Positions 1 to 4,953 of a stretch of DNA of 5,149 nucleotides are shown piece by piece. Source of the stretch: Gammaproteobacteria bacterium (GTDB taxonomy: Bacteria > Pseudomonadota > Gammaproteobacteria > Acidithiobacillales > Acidithiobacillaceae); contig JAMCRJ010000070.1 of NCBI GenBank assembly GCA_023381645.1, positions 1-5,149 on the forward strand. The letters are read 5' to 3'. Each line of letters starts with the position of its first letter. The stretch's first letter is position 1. The notes under the pieces were generated by a model. It was given only the letters and a program-made list of their open reading frames with translations. It did not search any database and was not told the origin of the DNA. A program made the translations under genes and the position numbers.

Positions 1-94
1 GATCAGCGCTCACAGCATAGGCAGCGTCCCTGGCGATGTCGTCAGGGACATTGGCCGCCCTGAAGGCGCGATATAAAGCGAGCGGGCTTTTCAT
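1..94 (-). CDS. Hypothetical protein, N-terminal 31 codons only
   Basis: An open frame enters the window from the left edge on the minus strand and starts at ATG (94-92). The visible peptide begins MKSPLALYRAFRAAN and continues through VPDDIARDAAYAVSAD; it is hydrophilic and probably helical. A second ATG five bases upstream (99-97) reads only Met-Ser before a TGA, so 94 is the likely start. A weak AAGAG lies about ten bases before it. I do not recognise the family from 31 residues. Clean translation and the AT-rich region directly upstream support a real gene. No function is inferred; the rest lies outside the window. Confidence 0.5.
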   Translation of the reverse strand, partial: MKSPLALYRAFRAANVPDDIARDAAYAVSAD

Positions 95-262
95 GACATG
101 AACTCTTGTGTATGGAAAAATGTGTAAGCAACTATAGTTAATCAATATAATCATATAGAAAATATGAGGTGGCGTAGCAAATATCGGCATAATTGTAAAC
201 ATCCGGGGCACTCTCAAGAATGAACTGCAACACCTATGGTCCAATGGGGCCGGAGGTGGAAG
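95..262. other. AT-rich intergenic spacer with a 10-bp palindrome
   Basis: This stretch separates the leftward gene at the left edge from the rightward IS30 remnant. It is clearly more AT-rich than its surroundings between about 110 and 200 and contains the perfect palindrome AACTATAGTT at 130-139. The position fits a promoter or operator for the leftward gene, but I cannot place a convincing -35/-10 pair. The left end of the IS30 element should lie somewhere in 190-250; I could not identify its terminal repeat. Confidence 0.3.
252..256 (+). promoter_or_regulatory. Ribosome binding site of the IS30 transposase remnant
   Basis: GGAGG sits six bases before the ATG at 263. It is a near-consensus Shine-Dalgarno sequence and is the reason for choosing 263 as the ancestral start. 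Confidence 0.6.
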
Positions 263-478
263 ATGGGCGAAAGGTACCATCAGTTGAGTGTGGATGAGCG
301 GAATCTTCTGCAGAGAGGACTGAATGCTGGTCAGAGCTTGAGAGCCTTGTCCAGGATCATGAATCGTAGTCCCGGCACTCTGAGTAGGGAGTGACGGGAC
401 AAGGCAAAGCTACGACGCTGTCCGTGGTCGGGATTGGGCGCAGACGCATCGGCGGCGCGGCCTGTGCAAGCTGTTGAA
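263..478 (+). pseudogene. IS30-family transposase, N-terminal fragment with stop and frameshift
   Basis: The peptide from ATG 263 reads MGERYHQLSVDERNLLQRGL and ends SLRALSRIMNRSPGTLSRE at a TGA (392-394). This is the usual IS30 opening: a helix-turn-helix region in which 'LS..ER' is followed by 'G.S.R.I...L.RSP.T.SRE' before an arginine-rich stretch. Beyond the TGA the similarity resumes in the next frame at about 411 with YDAVRGRDWAQTHRRRG, matching the YxAxxA..RRRR linker of the family. The reading ends at 478, exactly where the IS1380 inverted repeat starts. About 70 of the usual 300-400 codons remain and the DDE domain is absent. The family call rests on recognised motifs, not a search. 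It cannot encode a transposase. Confidence 0.75.
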
Positions 479-495
479 CCTAAAAAAGCAGTTAC
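479..495 (+). repeat. IS1380 terminal inverted repeat next to the transposase stop
   Basis: CCTAAAAAAGCAGTTAC matches the inverse of the sequence at 1654-1671 except for a few bases in the middle and one gap. The stop codon of the transposase (494-492 on the minus strand) lies inside this repeat, an unusually tight arrangement. It abuts the broken IS30 gene. Confidence 0.75.
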
Positions 496-1603
496 GGCCC
501 GGCCAGAACAGGAATCGCCTCATCTGGTAACCACGGTGATTGGGTAATTTGGGCGACGATGTAGCGCACGAGGAGGTCCCATGGCTGGTGCCCCCAGCAA
601 CCGCTCTGCAGTCTGGCGTACAGCCCGTAAGCCTCGGCGGATATTCTCAATTCCGCGCTCCACCTTTTTCTGCGCGGCATGCATGGGCGTCAGGTAAAGC
701 TGGGTCTGTCCAGCGTGTTTCGGGCTTCGGCCTATGGCGGACAGCAGCAATGGACGGCTGGTGATAGCCTCTCGCCGGGATTCCGGAAAGGCCAGTCGGG
801 TATACCAGCTCCACCAGTTGTAGATCAGCCCCACGGCGCGGGCGGAGAGCCGGCAACGCGCCAGATCACGGGTGCTGTACCCGCCCCAACCCCACTGATT
901 CTTCATCTCGTCAAAACCGTTCTCCGCATCCGCCTGGTCCGGATACATCTGCGCGATGCCCAGAATCCTTTCTGTGAGATCCGTCACCAGCACGGCGTAT
1001 TCGTAGACCTTGGTCTGGCGCCGGCCCACGAAAGCAAATTCCAGTTGGCCCTGCTGTTCCTGGGTGGCAATCAGGTTTTGCTTCAGCAAACGCCGGAGAA
1101 TGACTACCCGGCGGCTCTGCTGCCATCCGGCAAGTTGAATGCTGTCCTCGCGGCCTTCCCAGGCTTGTCCGGCGCTCATCCAGTCGCGGCGGGTAAATGC
1201 TCGCTGCAACAGGCGTTTGACGCAATTTGAAGAGGTAGGGCTGCTGCCGGGTCTCCATCTCGCGGATGACGGCATCATTGCCAAAGCCACAGTCGCCACA
1301 TACCAGATAAGGGCGCTGTTCAGCACTTAGGGAGTCCAGTACGCGGTTCAGCCCTGGTCGGGCATGGTCGGAGGCCGTGGTGTTGCCAGCCGTGACTTCC
1401 ACATCCAGCAGCAGAAAACAAACTGCTGATTTCCTGAAACTCGGCAAAGAATACCAGCTGACCAAAGGGGGTGGCTGCCGATTCTTGATCCCAGGATACA
1501 CCTGAATACGACCACCCCGGGTGTCCACGACCATGGCCTTTACTGTCGCAGGAATGGCCTTTTGCGGCCGATTTTCGTCATTACCCACAGGGTGAGCCTC
1601 CAT
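492..1603 (-). pseudogene. IS1380-family transposase, multiply disrupted
   Basis: Leftward DDE transposase gene, readable only by changing frame. Start ATG 1603 gives a frame containing VDTRGGRIQV. The typical N-terminal segment (SWDQESAATPFGQLVFFAEF) continues in another frame from about 1500. At about 1410-1420 the text jumps to LLLDVEVTAGNTTASDHA, skipping roughly 100-150 residues that normally hold the first catalytic Asp. Next come CGDCGFGNDAVIREMETRQQ (second Asp) and PYLFKLR. A frame change at about 1215 leads to VKRLLQRAFTRRDW and DAENGFDEMKNQWGWGG, which holds the catalytic Glu. Another change at 591-595 restores HQPWDLLVRYIVAQI and the C terminus LPDEAIPVLAGP. The second Asp and the Glu remain but the first Asp is gone, so no active product is possible. 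Full-length relatives are about 450 residues. Confidence 0.8.
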
Positions 1604-1653
1604 TACAGGGGAAAAACCAATCCTATCAAAGGAATCCTGCCAAATCAGCAGAG

Positions 1654-1671
1654 GTAACTGCCGAATTTAGG
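1654..1671 (-). repeat. IS1380 terminal inverted repeat upstream of the transposase start
   Basis: On the plus strand the sequence is GTAACTGCCGAATTTAGG; its inverse pairs with 479-495. The GAATTTAGG terminus is the same as that of the published ISEcp1 right end as I remember it. It lies 50 bases before the transposase ATG. Confidence 0.75.
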
Positions 1672-1985
1672 ATGAGTGACCCTGACCTCCTCAACGTCTG
1701 GCACGAGCAGTGCCCGGTAGGCCAACCCTGGGGTAATTCGGCGGGAACCATTGGGTTTCGCTGCGATCTTGAACCACCTTACGCACAATTATCGCCAAAC
1801 CGATAAATTACGCAACGATGGATAATTAAGCATAAATCCGAGGCGCCCCCCCGCTCGCTGTGTGCCCCTGCAGTACAGCTCATGCCCGACTCGCCAGGGG
1901 GTGGGTGACCCTGTGGACCGTTCAGGAAGTGGTTACTACGAGGTAGAATATGGGAGTTAACCCCTGTTTCAACTGAAAAACTCTT
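1672..1985. other. Non-coding or degenerate stretch between IS1380 and the Fic-like gene
   Basis: No gene here is convincing. Two short overlapping frames exist: a 44-codon rightward one starting at 1672 directly against the IS end, and a 35-codon leftward one (1798-1691, TTG start, containing VVQDRSETQWFPPNYPR). Neither has a ribosome binding site or a family I recognise. Around 1779-1827 there is a small AT-rich cluster: TTATCG at 1789-1794 is inverted as CGATAA at 1801-1806, AATTATC at 1787-1793 is inverted as GATAATT at 1821-1827, and TTACGCA occurs twice in direct order (1779-1785 and 1808-1814). Positions 1845-1960 are GC-rich with no clear structure. Confidence 0.4.
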
Positions 1986-2012
1986 TATTAAATTAAATAA
2001 AACATGTATATT
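1984..2012 (+). promoter_or_regulatory. Candidate sigma-70-type promoter for the Fic-like gene
   Basis: TATATT at 2007-2012 is a good -10 match. A weak -35-like TTTATT lies 17 bases upstream at 1984-1989. Transcription would begin near 2019, about 20 bases before the ATG at 2042. Both elements are inside or beside the tandem repeats at 1986-2030, so anything binding the repeats would block the promoter. The poor -35 keeps confidence modest. Confidence 0.4.
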
Positions 2013-2030
2013 AAATTAACCAAAACATGT
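1986..2030 (+). repeat. Pair of 22-bp direct repeats (23-bp period), probable operator
   Basis: Two copies (1986-2007 and 2009-2030) each read TATTAAATTAA, then AT (first copy) or CC (second), then AAAACATGT. They agree at 20 of 22 positions. Each ends in the palindrome ACATGT and begins with a near-palindromic TTAAATTAA. The 23-bp spacing is close to two helical turns, so bound proteins would sit on the same face. AbiEi-type antitoxins are known to repress their own promoter by binding repeats there, and the downstream gene has an AbiEi-like N terminus; autoregulation is therefore a reasonable inference, not shown. Confidence 0.65.
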
Positions 2031-2041
2031 GGGGCGATCGA

Positions 2042-3049
2042 ATGGCGCGACCGAAACGAAGCGAAGCAACAAAGTTGGCCCTAGCCTTGGAAGAGCTGCA
2101 CGCCAAGATCGGGCCAACCCAAGGTGTCGTTCGCGGCCAACAGATCAAGAATGCCACGCGAGTTTTACTCCTAGAGAAGGGCTTTCTGCGGGAAATCCTC
2201 AAGGGGTGGTACTTCGTTTCAGACCCGGGTGCTCATCAGGGCGACAGCACGCTGTTTTACGCAAACTTCTGGGAATATCTAGCGTACTACCTGGAAGATC
2301 GATTTGGCGCTCAATATTGCTTATCAGCGGAATCCTCCTTGCTACGGCATTCCCAATGCAATGTTATCCCACGGCAGATCCAAGTGCTTCTGGGTGTCAA
2401 CCAAAGTCAGATTCAGGATCTGGTCTTTGGGCATAGCTTGGTGATGTATCCCGGACAAAAATCCATGCCCACCGAAGAACAGGTTGTCCTGATCGATGGC
2501 CTGCGATGTATGTCCCTACCTTACTGTCTGATCAAGCTCCCACCCAGGCTTTATCAAACCTGGCAAAAAGAAATTCAGATTGTGCTCGGTACGCTTGCAG
2601 ATCCCGGGGCCATCGCGGTGTTGGTAGAGACCAGTGGGCTGGGGATAAGCCGTGTGGTAGCGTCGCTTCGACAAGTCGGCCGCAAGGAGTTCGCGGAACG
2701 TATAGAACGCGAACTGGCGGGATCCGGGTTTCGTCTTCCCCAGGTCAAGGACCCCTTCGAACCGGATGCCGTTTACCAACTTCAAGCCATGGGAAAGTCG
2801 CCGCTATACGCGCGGGTCCGACTGCTCTGGAAGGAACATCGTGAGGAGGTTTTGGCGATGCGACCTACGCCTCCTCCGGCCTGGCCTGAAATCGCATTTC
2901 TTCAGCAGGTGGAAGCGGCAAAGCTGGAGGATGCTTACCACTTGCGCGAGTTGCGGCAGGGCAATGGCATTCAGACGGTCATCCTGCCGATCGAGAGCAA
3001 ACCGAGGCTATGGCTGCACGGGGTTATTGAGTACGGTCAGAGATATTGA
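2042..3049 (+). pseudogene. Fic-family protein with AbiEi-like N-terminal region, truncated and frameshifted
   Basis: The start at 2042 (MARPKRSEATKLALALEEL) is preferred over ATG 2027, which lies inside the second operator repeat; a weak GGGG lies seven bases before 2042. Residues about 25-60 (VVRGQQI...LLLEKGFLREILKGWYFVS) are the AbiEi-like winged-helix segment. Residues 68-110 (DSTLFYANFWEYL, RFGAQYCLSAESSLLRH, VIPRQ) and 253-300 (SPLYARVRLLWKEHREEVL to LEDAYH) match the leader of Fic proteins of the type that normally continue AYHSLSIEGYRV. Here about a dozen codons are missing after AYH. The frame then reads LRELRQGN and loses a base at about 2965. The true text continues in the next frame as HSDGHPADREQTEAMAARGY, where TGA at 3028-3030 replaces the expected Trp codon. 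The Fic catalytic motif is absent. Fic enzymes usually transfer AMP to target proteins; this product could not. A residual DNA-binding role for the 335-residue product is possible. Confidence 0.7.
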
Positions 3050-3138
3050 TGGCTTTGGATACGCTGACGGTCACGTAGCGTGAGGGGCTGGGGGTAAACC
3101 CCCTCGAAGAACTTGAACAAACGCGCCTGTTGGGGGAG
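3050..3138. other. Short remnant between the Fic pseudogene and the next transposon
   Basis: Continuing the shifted Fic frame gives a TAG at 3076-3078, and I cannot align what follows to any Fic domain. A GC hairpin, GGGGG (3090-3094), loop TAAA, CCCCC (3099-3103), lies here without a following T-run, so it is not a convincing terminator. The transposon end appears to begin at 3139. Confidence 0.35.
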
Positions 3139-3156
3139 TGTCACTTTCCGACCAAG

Positions 3157-3163
3157 AAAAGGA
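3157..3163 (+). promoter_or_regulatory. Ribosome binding site setting a GTG start at 3172
   Basis: AAAAGGA lies eight bases before GTG 3172. The alternative upstream TTG at 3130 overlaps the proposed transposon end and has no such site, so the GTG is chosen. Confidence 0.5.
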
Positions 3164-3171
3164 CCCCGTCA

Positions 3172-3720
3172 GTGTGCCATAACCTTCTGCATGATCCCAA
3201 AATATTTCAGTGGTTGTACCGCGTTGATGAAGCCCTTGCCGAAGAATCCAGGGGCATTCGGTGTGTCTGTGGTGGGAAGTGGCATCGGGCGGACTACCCT
3301 CGCAAGCCCAGAGGCTGTTTACGGGATTTCAGAATGCCGTACGCCTCGCGCTTCAGCTTCTGCTGTAGCCACTGCCGCAAGCGCAGAACGTCACCCTCCG
3401 TGCGGTTTCTCGGGCGCCGGGTCTATTTGGCCCTGGTGATCCTGCTGATGGCCGGACGGCTGACCGCCAGAACACCGGGTGCCCAGGAGGTTTGCGCTTT
3501 GCTCGACGTGCCCGGCCGCACCCTGCGACGCTGGCGAGACTGGTGGAAGCAGGACTTCCCGCTGACCTCCCTCTGGAAGGCGGAAGTCGCCTGCTATCTG
3601 CCGCCGGTCCACCGGGAAGATCTGCCACTCAGCCTGCTGGCCCGGTTTGCGGGTCCACCCATAGCCGCCGTGCTGGACGGTTTGGCGCTGCTCACGCCGC
3701 TGACGATCCGCCAGAGGTAA
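3172..3720 (+). CDS. Transposon-encoded zinc-ribbon and helix-turn-helix protein
   Basis: A 182-residue protein beginning (M)CHNLLHDPKIFQWLYRVDE. Residues 31-33 (CVC) and 64-68 (CCSHC) form a CxC...CCxxC pattern consistent with one zinc site, separated by a basic stretch (HRADYPRKPRG). After SVRFLGRRVYLALVILL (76-92) a helix-turn-helix-like segment spans about 104-126 (AQEVCALLDVPGRTLRRWRDWW). I remember similar small proteins encoded just before rve-type transposases in many proteobacteria, annotated only as hypothetical. I infer a DNA-binding accessory factor for transposition, perhaps for end or target recognition. The hydrophobic segment 84-93 is too short and too embedded to be a confident membrane helix. 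The frame is intact and 130 bases separate it from the transposase gene. Confidence 0.65.
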   Translation: MCHNLLHDPKIFQWLYRVDEALAEESRGIRCVCGGKWHRADYPRKPRGCLRDFRMPYASRFSFCCSHCRKRRTSPSVRFLGRRVYLALVILLMAGRLTARTPGAQEVCALLDVPGRTLRRWRDWWKQDFPLTSLWKAEVACYLPPVHREDLPLSLLARFAGPPIAAVLDGLALLTPLTIRQR

Positions 3721-3850
3721 ACCAGGGGTAAACATCAAACGGAATGAGGGTTGCAGATTTCCCGCAGAACTTGGCAAGTGTCACCCTGACTGAGGGTTTG
3801 TAAGCTGGGTCTCCCGTGTTGCCCTGGGCAGCACCCCCTCTGGAGACTGA
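3721..3850 (+). other. Intergenic region between the two transposon genes, with repeats
   Basis: This 130-base gap contains a second TGTCAC (3779-3784), as at the proposed left end (3139-3144). It also holds a perfect inverted repeat ACCCT (3783-3787), GACTG, AGGGT (3793-3797), and two direct copies of TGAGGGTT (3745-3752 and 3791-3798). These might be internal binding sites for the transposase or the small protein, or regulatory sites for the downstream gene. There is no clear terminator or promoter. Confidence 0.35.
3842..3845 (+). promoter_or_regulatory. Ribosome binding site of the transposase gene
   Basis: GGAG lies five bases before ATG 3851 (eight before a second ATG at 3854). It supports starting at one of these two adjacent Met codons. 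Confidence 0.45.
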
Positions 3851-4930
3851 ATGATGAAGACCCGTATCGACTCCCCCCAACGGGATCGCTGGGCGCTATT
3901 GCGCTTTGCGATCATTGGCCCCTTGCTGGCGGCACCACCCGCTCCGGGAGAACTCGCTCCGGCACTGGAGGCGCTGGCCGCCCGGATCTGGCGCCATCCG
4001 CTCACCGGGGAACCGGTCCAGTTTGGATTCTCCACCCTGGAGCGCTGGTATTACCGGGTACGCGCGGCAGAGAATCCGGTCCTCCCCCTGCGCAACCGGT
4101 TACGCAGTAACGTCGGCCAGTTCCCGAGTCTGACGCCGCTGGCGATCGAGACGCTGACCATCCAATATCGGGAGCATCCGGGCTGGACAGCCCAGTTGCA
4201 CTACGACAATCTGAAGGCTGCCCTGCAGGGGCAGGATGTGACGCTTCCGTCCTACCCGACGATCCGCCGCTATCTCCAGGCACAGGGCCTGTTCCGGCAG
4301 TCGCGACCGAAACGCGCCACCGCCGGCGCTATCGCCGCCCGTGATCGTCTGGAACGCCTGGAAGTGCGCAGCTATGAGGTAGAACATACCGCCGCCCTCT
4401 GGCATCTGGATTTCCACCATGGCTCCCGCCAGGTGCTGACCCGTGCTGGCGCCTGGGAGACACCCATGCTGCTGGGGATCATCGACGATCACTCGCGGCT
4501 GCTCTGCCACCTGCAATGGTATCTGGACGAAACCGCCGAGAGCCTCATCCACGGCCTCTGCCAGGCCTTTATGAAGCGCGGCCTGCCACGGGCGCTGATG
4601 ACCGACAATGGCGCCGCCATGGTGGCCGAGGAAACCACCAACGGACTGGCCCTGCTGGGGGTGCTGCATCAGACGACACTGCCTTATAGTCCATACCAGA
4701 ATGGGAAGCAGGAGTGCTTCTGGGGCCAGATCGGAGGCCGCCTGCTGCCGATGCTGGAGGGAGAGGAAGGGCTTACTCTGGGTGCCCTGAACCGGGCGAC
4801 GCAGGCCTGGGTGGAGCGGGAATATCATCGTAGTAGGCACAGCGAGATCGGCACCACCCCGCTGGCCCAACAAAAAACTCCACGAACTCTTGCCGTGGAA
4901 CTGGAAAAAAACCGCATTAGCTTGATCTGA
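3851..4930 (+). CDS. rve-superfamily D,D(35)E transposase, probably truncated at the C terminus
   Basis: A 359-residue protein in one uninterrupted frame. The N-terminal half is DNA-binding: FGFSTLERWYYRVR (58-71) and YPTIRRYLQAQGL (135-147) look like two helix-turn-helix segments. The catalytic core follows: Asp187 in LWHLDFHH, then LLGIIDDHSRLL (207-218), Asp252 in LMTDNGAAM, and Glu288 in NGKQECFWGQ, exactly 35 residues after the second Asp. YHRSRHSEIGTTPLA (325-339) is the conserved segment after the core in IS481/IS3-like enzymes. Relatives I recall continue for well over 100 residues with a beta-rich C-terminal domain; here the text changes to QKTPRTLAVELEKNRISLI and stops, suggesting fusion to unrelated DNA near 4870. 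The intact triad implies the ancestor was active; activity of this form is doubtful. Exact IS family unsettled. Confidence 0.75.
   Translation: MMKTRIDSPQRDRWALLRFAIIGPLLAAPPAPGELAPALEALAARIWRHPLTGEPVQFGFSTLERWYYRVRAAENPVLPLRNRLRSNVGQFPSLTPLAIETLTIQYREHPGWTAQLHYDNLKAALQGQDVTLPSYPTIRRYLQAQGLFRQSRPKRATAGAIAARDRLERLEVRSYEVEHTAALWHLDFHHGSRQVLTRAGAWETPMLLGIIDDHSRLLCHLQWYLDETAESLIHGLCQAFMKRGLPRALMTDNGAAMVAEETTNGLALLGVLHQTTLPYSPYQNGKQECFWGQIGGRLLPMLEGEEGLTLGALNRATQAWVEREYHRSRHSEIGTTPLAQQKTPRTLAVELEKNRISLI
4872..4899 (-). terminator. Candidate leftward rho-independent terminator
   Basis: Read on the minus strand, a six-base stem TCCACG (4899-4894) pairs with CGTGGA (4884-4879) across a nine-base loop and is followed by one G and six T residues (4877-4872). 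It would end transcripts coming from the maturase fragment at the right edge. The stem is short, so this is tentative. It lies in the 90-base segment belonging to neither the transposase core nor the maturase. Confidence 0.35.
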
Positions 4931-4953
4931 GACAAGCTGCAAGGGTGGGTTGG

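Larger units (their letters stand above)
479..1671. mobile_element. IS1380-family insertion sequence, defective, both ends present
   Basis: The element is bounded by imperfect inverted repeats: CCTAAAAAAGCAGTTAC at 479-495 and, read inward from the right, CCTAAATTCGGCAGTTAC at 1654-1671. CCTA-type ends with a TTC step resemble those of ISEcp1, a well-known IS1380 member. A leftward transposase pseudogene fills the interior. The length is 1193 bp, shorter than the roughly 1.6-1.7 kb usual for the family, in line with an internal deletion in the gene. The five bases outside the ends (TTGAA left, ATGAG right) do not form a clean target duplication, so one flank may have been rearranged after insertion. 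Confidence 0.8.
3139..4870 (+). mobile_element. Two-gene rve-type transposon, left end present, right end lost
   Basis: Left boundary is proposed at TGTCACTTTCC (3139-3149), since TGTCA-type ends are common in Tn7/Mu/IS481-like elements and the following small gene begins just inside. The element carries a zinc-ribbon/helix-turn-helix protein and a D,D(35)E transposase in one direction. No inverse copy of the left end (GGAAAGTGACA) occurs between 4600 and 5149, and the transposase appears cut at about codon 340, so the right part was probably deleted or replaced. I cannot assign a named IS with confidence. Confidence 0.55.

Noticed and set aside
679..1230. Long plus-strand open frame of 183 codons inside the IS1380 element
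   Set aside because: It lies opposite the recognisable transposase text, has no family motif and no ribosome binding site; it is a shadow of the GC-rich opposite strand.
1691..1798. 35-codon leftward frame containing VVQDRSETQWFPPNYPR
   Set aside because: The peptide looks protein-like and may be a remnant, but it is short, needs a TTG start, and cannot be linked to any family from sequence alone.
1672..1806. 44-codon rightward frame starting immediately after the IS1380 end
   Set aside because: No ribosome binding site is possible inside the inverted repeat, and the peptide matches no family I know.
1789..1806. XerCD dif-like recombination site (six-base spacer between inverted arms)
   Set aside because: The inner arm bases are TCG and CGA, whereas dif sites have TAA and TTA next to the spacer; the orientation is the reverse of a dif site.
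2027..2041. ATG at 2027 as the start of the Fic-like gene
   Set aside because: This ATG is part of the ACATGT of the second operator repeat, and the five extra codons have no supporting ribosome site. ATG 2042 gives a more typical N terminus.
2960..2968. GNG in RQGNGIQTV as a remnant of the Fic catalytic motif HPFxxGNGR
   Set aside because: The preceding His-Pro-Phe and the following Arg are absent, and the shifted frame shows that this is the GNW stretch well before the catalytic motif.
3090..3103. Terminator for the Fic-like gene at GGGGG-TAAA-CCCCC
   Set aside because: The hairpin is strong but has no following T-run, so rho-independent termination is not supported.
3130..3171. TTG 3130 as the start of the zinc-ribbon protein
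   Set aside because: It would begin outside the proposed transposon end and lacks a ribosome site; GTG 3172 has AAAAGGA at good spacing.
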